From a virus, in the IMG/VR virus record IMGVR_UViG_3300044814_000017, positions 1 through 64,000 of that record: DNA of 64,000 bases; one strand, given 5' to 3'. Every line of letters starts with the position of its first letter. Position 1 is the stretch's first letter. Made by a program: the position numbers and the translations under genes. The notes beneath the pieces are model-generated. The model made no database searches. It was given only the letters and a program-made list of their open reading frames with translations, and was not told the origin of the DNA. Shown here in pieces: positions 55,701-63,196 of this stretch.

Positions 55701-56508
55701 GTCATCAAGCGCGCTTTCTGCTGGACGCACGCTTACGCTTGATGTGGGCAACGTCGCGCATACCCTGAAGCTAGGCACTACGGCCAATACCATCACATTC
55801 CCCAACGTCGCCTCCGATACCGTGGCCATGCTTGGTGTCACGCAGACCTTGACTGGCGTTAACACGTTCACCAAGAACGCCCACTATCAGGTGGTGGGCG
55901 GCACAGGTGCAGGTTTCTGGCTCGATAGCGTGACGACTGGCGCGGATCGCTGGTTCTTTGGTTCTGATGCTGGTACCGCCGATGTCTTTCGTATTTTTAG
56001 CGTTCTGGCTGGCGGTAATATTTTGCAATATGCGGCAAATGCTACGCCATCTGCAGGGATTATGACAATTCAAGGCAACATCGTTGCAACCGGAGCATTG
56101 ACCGCAACTTTATCCAATGTAGCCACTACCAGCGCCGTTTGCTATAATACCAGCACGGGGGTAATTACCTATGACGGCACGATCGGAACTTGCACGGTCT
56201 CGGATGAGAGACTGAAGAAGCGAGTTGGGCCAATCCAGAATGCGCTGGAAAGACTTCTCACAATCGATGGATTCTATTACACATGGAAAGATGCGTCGCT
56301 GGGAACGGGCTTGCAAATCGGCGTTGGTGCACAGACAGTTGAGCGAGTATTTCCAGAATTGGTGCAGACAGACGCCAATGGACGCAAGAGTGCAGACTAT
56401 CAGCGGCTAACGGCACCAATCATTGAGGCGATACGTGAGTTGAAGGCGGACAATGACAATCTTAGGATAGACGTTCTGGCTCTCAGGACTGCTATAGGAA
56501 AAAGATAG
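52702..56508 (+). CDS. Long tail fibre with signal peptide and S74 autoprocessing domain
   Basis: 1,268 residues from ATG 52702. Residues 1-24 form a clear Sec signal peptide (NILVAAFLLVGVPGQAFAQ), odd for a virion protein. Then a long Gly/Thr/Ala/Asn-rich repetitive beta shaft with many PxxxGTFTTLTA and ANRTLTLTLND-like segments. The last 102 residues are the Peptidase_S74 intramolecular chaperone: SDERLKKRVGPIQNAL with the Ser-Lys pair near 1167-1173, later PELVQTD, YQRLTAPIIEAIRELK. It would trimerise, cleave itself at the Ser and leave a mature receptor-binding fibre. Confidence 0.88.
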   Translation: MMRRFNILVAAFLLVGVPGQAFAQSGCSGQFQSGTLCGNPAGALGIPGPTASPLLKGTLTITPPSGAVQALNITQTGPPSGTISSDFSYNMITITDTARMAPGTFTNGVRVLYQVDGMLPQSVGKIALQGDVFHFIAASATGGDLIGVAGGAKAAQPNGGTNTGAGAGGTLYASSFSAWAFVGATNYLVVSGGEVNALILPGASAAHRWGWSIVGLGNLLGAQTDAALEIGAAGAGAHKFGILLDSVHGSAPITSTGTVLGTDGVAFNAANGIDFNAITFSGYIFRGPNARFFVDNNANIGGATLTLGVGGNAATAAFLGSGTGVATIVAQTTAGTPTLVLPTSSGTFAVSATSPLAINATTGVITCTTCLTGNQTITLSGDVSGSGTTAITTTLATVNTNVGTFGSATQVGQFTVNAKGLVTAASNVTITGAPPGGSAGGDLTGTYPNPTLAAIISAGGPTGSATVAPIITYDAKGRLTAVSSATVTPAIGSITGLGTGVATALAINIGSAGAPVVFNGAGGTPSSITLTNASGTAASLTAGNVTTNANLTGDVTSVGNATTLTNAPVIAKVLTGYVSGAGTVSATDSILSAFQKINGNDALKLPLAGGTMSGAIAMGGNNITGVPLITGGGAAGSTLVLESTSGVGTSDSIVSKTGSQVTRQTIDTNGNFSFGANVPTPSIFVDINSNASNALGPATTPLLRLVNADGTDTKLQMISTGATGGNGIQGAVAGGTLASPSATASGKTMHNLVGYAFGATAWHLNSAIQLLTAETQSDTAWGSTIKFLITPNTTATIATAGQFYNSGGLAIGTAADPGINALGAATVKTSALNLRSSGAAFDTIFASTEVLTANRTLTLTLNDANRTLNLGGNLTTAAAFTTSGANSLTLTTTGSTNVTLPTTGTLATLAGSEELTNKTLNASIGKGTWTASGTWTLPVFTLGGTVSGGGNQINNVIIGTSTPLAGTFTTLTATAGSLTGLTTFAIRDTSAAFDVTIAATSSSALSAGRTLTLDVGNVAHTLKLGTTANTITFPNVASDTVAMLGVTQTLTGVNTFTKNAHYQVVGGTGAGFWLDSVTTGADRWFFGSDAGTADVFRIFSVLAGGNILQYAANATPSAGIMTIQGNIVATGALTATLSNVATTSAVCYNTSTGVITYDGTIGTCTVSDERLKKRVGPIQNALERLLTIDGFYYTWKDASLGTGLQIGVGAQTVERVFPELVQTDANGRKSADYQRLTAPIIEAIRELKADNDNLRIDVLALRTAIGKR

Positions 56509-56519
56509 GACGCAGAACA

Positions 56520-56684
56520 ATGACGAAGGTTCTTTTGATCTTACTATCCTTAGCGAGCGGGAAACACGAGCCAATCCCTAACCCCAATCCGTTCTTTGCC
56601 GACATGGCCGCATGCGGGGAGGCGGGCAAGGCCCATCAGGCGAAGAAGGCGGGCAACTCTTATGCCTGTGTTCCACTATCATGA
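56520..56684 (+). CDS. 54-residue protein with two Cys
   Basis: ATG 56520, 11 bases after the fibre stop. Hydrophobic start (VLLILLSLAS, perhaps a signal peptide), then EPIPNPNPFFADMAACGEAGKAH and YACVPL. A short secreted peptide conserved in design with other fibre-adjacent genes; unknown. Confidence 0.5.
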   Translation: MTKVLLILLSLASGKHEPIPNPNPFFADMAACGEAGKAHQAKKAGNSYACVPLS

Positions 56685-56742
56685 GGGGGACATCATATTG
56701 CCTGCACCCCCCTCCAACTGAACAAACCTTGGTGAGGCTGCC

Positions 56743-57189
56743 ATGATGATCTTGAAAGTGATTGCGGTGTTGATCGCGATGGTTTTGCCCTCTTTTGCCC
56801 AAGGGCCAGAGGGAACTTGCTACGGATGTTTCAGCCTAACCGTGACGTGTAATAAGGATAGTTGCTTAAGAGAATATATGACCATGGCGGGTGAAGAAAT
56901 TGACGCGTCGCCGTGGGTTTTTGCGCAAGCAACATCGCCTCCAATACCCATCTCGCCAACCGATCAAGAAATTACTGAGGCCTATGCGCTCTGCAACAAG
57001 CCCGAGAACCGCGTAGGCATCGGATCGGTTGGAAACAGGCCTTCCGGCGCTGGAGGGTACGAGTTGGAGATAAAGGACAAATGCAGCAAGGTCGATGCAG
57101 AGTACCAGCGGCGCGACATTGCAGCAAAGGCCAAGAAGGTTGATGATTTGAAGAGACTGGATTCGCTTATCGGGAGAATGTCGAAGTGA
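56743..57189 (+). CDS. Small secreted Cys-rich protein
   Basis: 148 residues. Signal peptide (ILKVIAVLIAMVLPSFAQG), then CYGCFSLTVTCNKDSCL, a later LCNK and DKCSK, six Cys likely in disulfides. Its neighbours are also exported, forming a run of signal-peptide proteins after the tail fibre. Overlaps the next start by 4 bases. Confidence 0.6.
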   Translation: MMILKVIAVLIAMVLPSFAQGPEGTCYGCFSLTVTCNKDSCLREYMTMAGEEIDASPWVFAQATSPPIPISPTDQEITEAYALCNKPENRVGIGSVGNRPSGAGGYELEIKDKCSKVDAEYQRRDIAAKAKKVDDLKRLDSLIGRMSK

Positions 57190-57455
57190 AGAAGAATATC
57201 GCAGCATTTCTAGCACGGTGTGGGCTTGCTCTTGTGCTTTCGGCAACGCCGATCCTTGCTCAACAGCAACCCGCACCACGCCAAATGACGGCAACCGAAA
57301 CCACGGGAGCGCTCACTGCGGCCCTTGATCAGGCCAACTACGCCCGGTCCATGCATATACAAGCTGAGGCGCGGGCGGCCGGGCTTGCGGACGAATTGGC
57401 CAAGGCGCAGGCTCGTATCAAGGAGTTGGAAGCGAAGCCTGAGGCCAAGCCGTAA
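57186..57455 (+). CDS. Secreted coiled-coil protein
   Basis: 89 residues, GTG start (GTGA). Signal peptide ending ATPILAQQ, then a helical Ala/Glu/Lys coiled coil. Spanin-like design (exported coiled coil), so a lysis role is possible; unproved. Confidence 0.55.
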   Translation: MKKNIAAFLARCGLALVLSATPILAQQQPAPRQMTATETTGALTAALDQANYARSMHIQAEARAAGLADELAKAQARIKELEAKPEAKP

Positions 57456-58153
57456 TGAGTATGACTTATGCCACGTTCACGGCGTCGACCGCTAACTTCT
57501 TGGTGGTTCCAGTTGCGGACGTGAACTACGTGGACGCTCTTCCGAATATCATTGATGATGCTGAGCAGCGGCTTTACCGTGACTTGGACTTGCTCAATAC
57601 CATCGTGCAAGATTCCTCTCAATTTTTTACGGGTAACCAGATTACAATTCCGTCTGCCTTTCTTGTTGTGCAAGACATCAATGTCTATACGCCAGTAGGC
57701 CCCCCTACGGGAAATTCTTCGCGCAATCCATTATTGCCTGCTTCAAAGGAGATGATTTACGCCCTCTTTCCAGGCACGGTAGGGAGCGCATTTCCTCTGT
57801 ATTTCGCCCCGATCACGCAAAACACGTTCATCGTTGGGCCATTCCCAGATAGGGCATATTATTACGAGGTGGTTGGGACACAGCGGCCCGCGCCATTATC
57901 CCCATCCAATACGACGACCCTGCTTACGGCCTATTTCCCAGACCTGTTTTTAGCGGCTAGCCTTGCGATGGGAGCCGGCTATCTCAAAGATTTTGGCGCT
58001 GCGACGGATGACCCTCAATCCGGCATGTCGTGGGAGAAGAAATATACTACCCAATTGAAATCTGCTATTACGGAAGAGGCACGCAAGAAGTTTCAGGATG
58101 AGGGGTGGGGTTCGCTTTCGACGGGACCGGCTGCGACGCCACCAAGGACGTAG
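57455..58153 (+). CDS. Phage adaptor / tail-connector protein
   Basis: 232 residues; ATG overlaps the preceding stop (TAATG). PNIIDDAEQRLYRDLDLL, then FLVVQDINVYTP, FPLYFAPITQNTFIVGPFPD and PDLFLAASLAMGAGYLKDFG follow the phage adaptor-protein pattern (upper tail or fibre attachment). Likely part of the short tail. Confidence 0.65.
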   Translation: MSMTYATFTASTANFLVVPVADVNYVDALPNIIDDAEQRLYRDLDLLNTIVQDSSQFFTGNQITIPSAFLVVQDINVYTPVGPPTGNSSRNPLLPASKEMIYALFPGTVGSAFPLYFAPITQNTFIVGPFPDRAYYYEVVGTQRPAPLSPSNTTTLLTAYFPDLFLAASLAMGAGYLKDFGAATDDPQSGMSWEKKYTTQLKSAITEEARKKFQDEGWGSLSTGPAATPPRT

Positions 58154-58168
58154 CGCGAGGAGGCATCT

Positions 58169-59146
58169 GTGGTTGACCCGACTACGGTTAATGTTGCGCT
58201 AATTGTCCCGAACACAGGGGCCGATGTTGGAACTTGGGGAGTTGTAGCGCTAAATCCGGATTTTGTCTCCATTGATGGTTTCTTGGGTGGCGTGGTCACT
58301 ATCGGCGTATCCAACATCCCTGTTACGCTCACAGCTCCTGCGGGAGCCATCACACCATCCCAAGGGCCTACGCAATCTCAAAACGCTGTCCTGCGGTTCA
58401 CTGGCGCTATCTCTGCAAATGTGCAGGTTACCCTTCCGTTGCCGGGCTACATGATCATTGAAAACCTGACGACTGGCGCCTTCGTTCTTAGTTTTCGTGC
58501 GGTCGGGTCAGGTCAGGTCATAGGTACGGCGCAAGGGTCCATCCGGCATATTTATAGCGACGGCACGAATGTCAGATTCGTCAATTTGCCTGATCCGGGG
58601 ACTTATTGGGATTTGGCTGCTTCCACGGTCCCGGCATGGGTCTCGGCTTGTACTGTGCCGCCATGGTTGAATTGCGATGGCAGTGTGTTCAGCGCGGCCA
58701 CCTACCCATATTTGAATGCTGTTTTGGGAGGGACGATTCTTCCTGATTTGAGAGGCCGTAATCGTTACAGCCTCAATCAGGGAACGGGGAGGCTTACTTC
58801 CGCTGGCTCTGGTATTGACGGCAACACGTTGCTGGCTGCAGGCGGCACAAACGGCGCAATGCTCGCTGCAAACCAGATACCGGCTGGCGTCCCATCTTCG
58901 AATGGGGCACAGGTTATTGCCGTGACGAGTAATAGACTGCTGATTGATGCCACTGGCGTCTTACAGGATTTCAATCCGGTGACCGCTTCAGGATTTAGAG
59001 CACCAAATAATACAGCAGCGTTGCGGGCTCAAGACTCGTCTGGCAGCAATGCGATTAGTGTCGTTTCCACTAATGCCGGACAAGTAGCCCTTGGGAGCAC
59101 AACCCCAGGCGTTGCGGCGGGGATCACACTCATTAGAGCGGCCTAA
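58169..59146 (+). CDS. Tail collar fibre protein
   Basis: 325 residues, GTG start. A beta N-terminal part (TVNVALIVPNTGADVGTWG), then the collar domain VPPWLNCDGSVFSAATYPYLNAVLGG followed by LPDLRGRNRYSLNQGTGR, the standard phage tail-collar (PF07484-type) sequence. Probably a short fibre on the tail collar. Confidence 0.8.
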   Translation: MVDPTTVNVALIVPNTGADVGTWGVVALNPDFVSIDGFLGGVVTIGVSNIPVTLTAPAGAITPSQGPTQSQNAVLRFTGAISANVQVTLPLPGYMIIENLTTGAFVLSFRAVGSGQVIGTAQGSIRHIYSDGTNVRFVNLPDPGTYWDLAASTVPAWVSACTVPPWLNCDGSVFSAATYPYLNAVLGGTILPDLRGRNRYSLNQGTGRLTSAGSGIDGNTLLAAGGTNGAMLAANQIPAGVPSSNGAQVIAVTSNRLLIDATGVLQDFNPVTASGFRAPNNTAALRAQDSSGSNAISVVSTNAGQVALGSTTPGVAAGITLIRAA

Positions 59147-59164
59147 GCCAAAGGTAAAAGACGG

Positions 59165-61225
59165 ATGCCTTTTGGTTCAGTCAGATTAGTTCCCGGCGTC
59201 AATATTGAGAGGACGCCGACCCTGCTTGAAGCTGGCTACAATGCCACTGCGCTTGGGCGGTTCCGGGATGGCATATTCCAAAAATACGGCGGGTGGTCAT
59301 TGTTCTATGGCCTCACCATCCCCGGTGTGCCGCGCGACATGCACGCATGGAGCGATCTAAATTCGGTCAATCGTCTTTTGGTCGGGACCACGACGCAACT
59401 TGGTGTTATCACAAACGGATCATTGCAGGACATCACGCCGCAGACTTTAACGACAAACGGGCAGTTGTTCCAAACGATATTGGGCAGCCCTCTGGTCGAA
59501 GTCACGGATACTGCAATCTCGAACGTTACCGTTTATGATTCGGCGCTTTTCGATACGCCAGTAGCCATCGGCGGTTTAATTTTGGCGGGCCTTTACCAAA
59601 TCGTATCTGTGACTGGGGCCAACAAATATAAAATAAACGCTGGCGTAAATGCCGCATCAAACGCAGGCCCCGGAGTAAGTGTTCCGGTGTTCACGACTGC
59701 GGTCAGTACGTCATTGATTAACGTCAATTTGACCGCACATAATGCGGCGTTGAACAGCACCGTTGTGTTCCGGACCCCAACAACTGGAAATGGGGTGACA
59801 ATATCAGGTGCTTACACGGTAGCTTCGGTTGTGGATGCCAATAACTTCACGATTAACGGACCAACCATAGCATCGGCATCCGGATCGTTCTCGATGAACG
59901 GCGGGGCATCACAACTGACCTACTACATTGCTTTGGGGCCGCCTCCTATAGGGTCTGGTTATGGTCTGGGCGGCTATGGTCTGGGGGGGTATGGGACTGG
60001 TGTCAGCGCTCCGAACCAGACCGGGAATCCGATTACGTCAACGGATTGCACAAGTGATAATTGGGGGCAGATAGCGATTGCTTGCCCAGAGAACGGAGGT
60101 GTTTATTATTGGGACCCCAACGGCGGATTTACCAATGCGTCGTTGATTGCTTCTGGTCCGACATTCAACCGAGGAATTTTTGTCTCGACCTCACAGCAAA
60201 TCCTTATCGCGTATGGTTCGACTATTAATGAGACAACCAATGGCGGATTCGGGCTACAGCAAGACCCGATGATTGTTGCGTGGTGCGAGCCGGAGGACTT
60301 CTTTACTTGGTTGGCTACGGATACCAACCTTGCCGGAAATTACCGGATACCTACCGGCTCAAGTATTGTTGTCGGACTTGCTGTTGCCAACCAAAACCTG
60401 ATCTGGACCGATCTTGACTTGTGGGTGATGAACTTCATTGGATACCCGGACACATTCGGATTTAACAAGATCGGGTCCGGTGCTGGCGCATGCTCCAGCC
60501 ACTCAGTACAGCCGTTGCGTGGCGGAGTATATTGGATGGGGAAGTCGAACTTCTATGCGTTCACTGGCGGGAACGTGACGGTTATTCCGTGCCCGGTATG
60601 GGATGCTGTGTTCCAGAATTTAAATACGGCTTACATCAAGAACGTGCGCGCCATGCCGAATACGCCGTTCAACGAGGCTGGATGGCTCTATCCATCGGCA
60701 GCGAGCGTCAATGGAGAGAACGATTCGTATGTAAAGTTCAACATCAGCGAGCCTGGTGCGCCATGGGATTATGGCCAGTTGGCGCGGTCGGCATGGATTG
60801 ACCAGACCGTGCTTGGGCCTCCGATTGGCGCGCTGCCCGCAGGCGTGGTCTACCAGCACGAGACGGGGAATGATGCGGCCGGCGCTCCGATGTTCTCAGG
60901 GTTTCGATCGGGTTATTTTGAATTGGGAGATGGCGAGGATTTTATTGAGGTTGACCAAGTGTTCCCGGACTTCAAATGGGGGACGTTTGCCGGTTTACAG
61001 ACGGCGCAAGTCCTTCTGGTATTCTTTGTCCGAGATTCGGCGGGAGATGAAACAGGCACTGGCGTAAGGCAGTATGGTCCATATACAGTGACCGCCAATA
61101 CGCCGTATATTTCGGTCAGGTTCCGGGGGCGGCAGATGGCCGTCGGCGCGGCGTCATCCGACCTTGGAAGCTTCTGGCGGTTGGGCCGGATTAGGTATCG
61201 CTACCGGAAAAGCGGGAGACGTTGA
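59165..61225 (+). CDS. P22 gp10-like tail hub / nozzle protein
   Basis: 686 residues. GVNIERTPTLLEAGYNATALGRFRDG near the start, beta-propeller-like repeats, then IVAWCEPEDFFTWLATDTNLAGNYRIPTGSSIVVG and a C-terminal SFWRLGRIRYRYRKSGRR are the signature of podovirus gp10-like hubs that sit below the adaptor. An extra beta-rich insert at about 100-255 may be a surface decoration. Confidence 0.75.
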   Translation: MPFGSVRLVPGVNIERTPTLLEAGYNATALGRFRDGIFQKYGGWSLFYGLTIPGVPRDMHAWSDLNSVNRLLVGTTTQLGVITNGSLQDITPQTLTTNGQLFQTILGSPLVEVTDTAISNVTVYDSALFDTPVAIGGLILAGLYQIVSVTGANKYKINAGVNAASNAGPGVSVPVFTTAVSTSLINVNLTAHNAALNSTVVFRTPTTGNGVTISGAYTVASVVDANNFTINGPTIASASGSFSMNGGASQLTYYIALGPPPIGSGYGLGGYGLGGYGTGVSAPNQTGNPITSTDCTSDNWGQIAIACPENGGVYYWDPNGGFTNASLIASGPTFNRGIFVSTSQQILIAYGSTINETTNGGFGLQQDPMIVAWCEPEDFFTWLATDTNLAGNYRIPTGSSIVVGLAVANQNLIWTDLDLWVMNFIGYPDTFGFNKIGSGAGACSSHSVQPLRGGVYWMGKSNFYAFTGGNVTVIPCPVWDAVFQNLNTAYIKNVRAMPNTPFNEAGWLYPSAASVNGENDSYVKFNISEPGAPWDYGQLARSAWIDQTVLGPPIGALPAGVVYQHETGNDAAGAPMFSGFRSGYFELGDGEDFIEVDQVFPDFKWGTFAGLQTAQVLLVFFVRDSAGDETGTGVRQYGPYTVTANTPYISVRFRGRQMAVGAASSDLGSFWRLGRIRYRYRKSGRR

Positions 61226-61470
61226 TGGCGGAAAGCGACGATAGTGGCTTGAGTGGAATGCTCGGTACGCTCAATTCCACTCAAGCGCAGGGTGTTAAAT
61301 ATATCGGCCTGCTCATTCAGGCGATTCGCGAGGCATTTCCGAACTGGGTTAATGTGCCAGCGTCGGCGACTGCGCCGGGTGTAGCGGGGCAGGTGGCTTA
61401 CGCGCCTGGATTCCTATACATTTGCGTTAGCTCGAACACATGGCAGCGCGTTGCCATAGCGACATTCTGA
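61225..61470 (+). CDS. Small tail-region protein
   Basis: 81 residues from ATG 61225 overlapping the hub stop. Helical N-terminus and a C-terminal strand unit APGVAGQVAYAPGFLYICVSSNTWQRVAI, common at the ends of phage fibre and tail proteins. Unknown. Confidence 0.6.
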   Translation: MAESDDSGLSGMLGTLNSTQAQGVKYIGLLIQAIREAFPNWVNVPASATAPGVAGQVAYAPGFLYICVSSNTWQRVAIATF

Positions 61471-61901
61471 TGGCTGATGCACTAGAAATTGCCCGCAAGG
61501 TCCGCCGCGCCAAAGGTGGGGCTGTTCATGTTGGGCCGATTGACAGTGACGTTCCCGGCCGCACAGACAAACACGAAATGGACGTAGAGGAAGGCTCCTA
61601 CGTCTTGCCCAGTGAGACGGTATCCCACCTAGGCGAGAACAACACTGAGGCGGGCTACAGGGTTGCCAAGCAAATGTTTCCCCATAGCGGGCGGCGTACC
61701 ATCAAAATCAAGCGAGCGAAGGGCGGCGCTGTCCCCGTGGTTACAGCCGGAGGCGAGTTCATAGTGAGTCCGCGCGACGTTAAACGCATCGGTGGCGGCG
61801 ATCTGGCGCACGGCCACAAAATCCTAGACCACTTCGTTATCATGCAACGCAAGAACCATATCGAAACCTTAAATTCGCTTGAACCTCCAGCGCAGGACTA
61901 A
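61470..61901 (+). CDS. AKGGAV-motif virion-region protein
   Basis: 143 residues from ATG 61470. Two RAKGGAV copies, HVGPI after the first, then SYVLPSETVSHLGENNTEAGYRVAKQMF and GGEFIVSPRDVKRIGGGDLAHGHKILDHFV, which resembles phage-minor-virion proteins with the motif GEYVVPxxxVxxxGxG. Third member of the KGG-motif set. Confidence 0.55.
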   Translation: MADALEIARKVRRAKGGAVHVGPIDSDVPGRTDKHEMDVEEGSYVLPSETVSHLGENNTEAGYRVAKQMFPHSGRRTIKIKRAKGGAVPVVTAGGEFIVSPRDVKRIGGGDLAHGHKILDHFVIMQRKNHIETLNSLEPPAQD

Positions 61902-61903
61902 AA

Positions 61904-62446
61904 ATGGGTGCTACTTTACAAGAGCAAAAAGTCACTGGAACTTTGCTGGATATGTTTTTGTCCTACAATCCTGATACTGGGATGTTTATACGTAAGCTGT
62001 CTACCAATTCCAAGTCTAGAGCAGGGGATTATGTTACAGTAAAAAATGACGAAGGCTACATCATCGTTACGGTGATGGGTGCTCGCCTGCGAGCGCATCG
62101 AGTGGCTTGGGTATGGATGACAGGAAGATGGCCAGAGCTAGACATTGATCACATAAACGGTGATCGATCTGATAACCGTTTCCTTAATTTGAGGCAGGCC
62201 ACACGGTCGCAAAATCTGCAAAACGCTGGGTTACGTCTTAGCAACAAGACTGGGCATAAGGGCGTCCATTTCTGTCACGAGCGGCAGAAGTATGTAGCCC
62301 AGATAAAAATCAACAAATGGCCCAAGGTTCTTGGACGGTTCCAAACATTAGAGGCTGCTATTGAAGCTAGGCAAGCGGCAGAGAAAGAATTCTATGGAGA
62401 GTTTGCGTCTCCAGCCCGACCTATTTTTGAAAAAAGGAGAACCTAA
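61904..62446 (+). CDS. HNH-AP2 homing endonuclease
   Basis: 180 residues. An N-terminal NUMOD-like start, HRVAWVWMTGRWPELDIDHINGDRSDNRFLNLR (HNH catalytic His in DHINGD), then an AP2-type DNA-binding domain TGHKGVHFCHERQKYVAQI. Complete and probably active. Free-standing between two tail-region genes. Confidence 0.88.
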   Translation: MGATLQEQKVTGTLLDMFLSYNPDTGMFIRKLSTNSKSRAGDYVTVKNDEGYIIVTVMGARLRAHRVAWVWMTGRWPELDIDHINGDRSDNRFLNLRQATRSQNLQNAGLRLSNKTGHKGVHFCHERQKYVAQIKINKWPKVLGRFQTLEAAIEARQAAEKEFYGEFASPARPIFEKRRT

Positions 62447-62447
62447 A

Positions 62448-62699
62448 ATGAAAGATGCTGCGCCGATTACTTTCGTAAACACGTTGGCCGTTAGTGGCCA
62501 CAATAATGGCGTTGTCAATTTGGCATTCTCCACCGCGTCCTTCGTTCCAAAACAGGATGGTGAGCAGACTATAGTGGCGATTGACGAGTTCATTTCATCC
62601 AATCTTCGGATGGATTTGTTCTGCGCCCAGCAACTTCACGATTCTTTAGGGAAAATTCTGGCGCAGCAGACAAAGCCGAACCCGCAAGGCATGAACTGA
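62448..62699 (+). CDS. Hypothetical tail-region protein
   Basis: 83 residues from ATG 62448. VNTLAVSGHNNGVVNLAFSTASFVPKQDGEQTIVAIDEFISSNLRMDLFCAQQL resembles phage proteins predicted as virion-associated; beta then helix. Stop overlaps the next ATG. Confidence 0.55.
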   Translation: MKDAAPITFVNTLAVSGHNNGVVNLAFSTASFVPKQDGEQTIVAIDEFISSNLRMDLFCAQQLHDSLGKILAQQTKPNPQGMN

Positions 62700-63172
62700 T
62701 GCTGGTAACGCTTCCCGTTCGCAAGGCCACTCCAAAGGACAGGCCTTCCATCATGGAGATGTGCGCGGAAAATCACCGCGACAACGGGCAATTCTCGCTC
62801 TCGCTTCGCAAGGTAGAAGCGACGGTGGATAAGGCATTTAATGGCGGCGGGGCCGTTATCGGAGTAGTAGGCTCCGGACAAGTTGAGGGCCTTATCCTCT
62901 TGGAAATCGGGCAGTTCTGGTACACTGACGATTGGTGTTTGGAAGAAAAAGAGAATTACGTCCGTCCTCAATATCGAAAATCAACTCACGCTAAGGATAT
63001 GATCCGCTTTGGAAAGCGGTGTTCGGATGAACTAGGTATCCCTCTCGTGATTGGTGTGGTATCCAATGAACGTACACGGGCCAAAATGGAGTTGTACCGT
63101 AGGGAACTTGGCGACTCCGTTGGCGGATATTTTTTTCATCGCCCTGCAGGCGCAGCGGCATTGACAGCATAG
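62699..63172 (+). CDS. GNAT-family acetyltransferase
   Basis: 157 residues. The start VTLPVRKATPKDRPSIMEM, the central strands VIGVVGSGQVEGLILLEIGQFWY and the motif-A-like LEEKENYVRPQYRKSTHAKDMIRFGKRCSDELGIPLVIGV with NERTRAKMELYRRELGDSVGGYFFHR fit GNAT. Related proteins occur in podovirus structural clusters next to the internal virion protein gene. Target unknown. Confidence 0.75.
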   Translation: MLVTLPVRKATPKDRPSIMEMCAENHRDNGQFSLSLRKVEATVDKAFNGGGAVIGVVGSGQVEGLILLEIGQFWYTDDWCLEEKENYVRPQYRKSTHAKDMIRFGKRCSDELGIPLVIGVVSNERTRAKMELYRRELGDSVGGYFFHRPAGAAALTA

Positions 63173-63196
63173 CGCGCCGCTATGTGAAAATGGACG

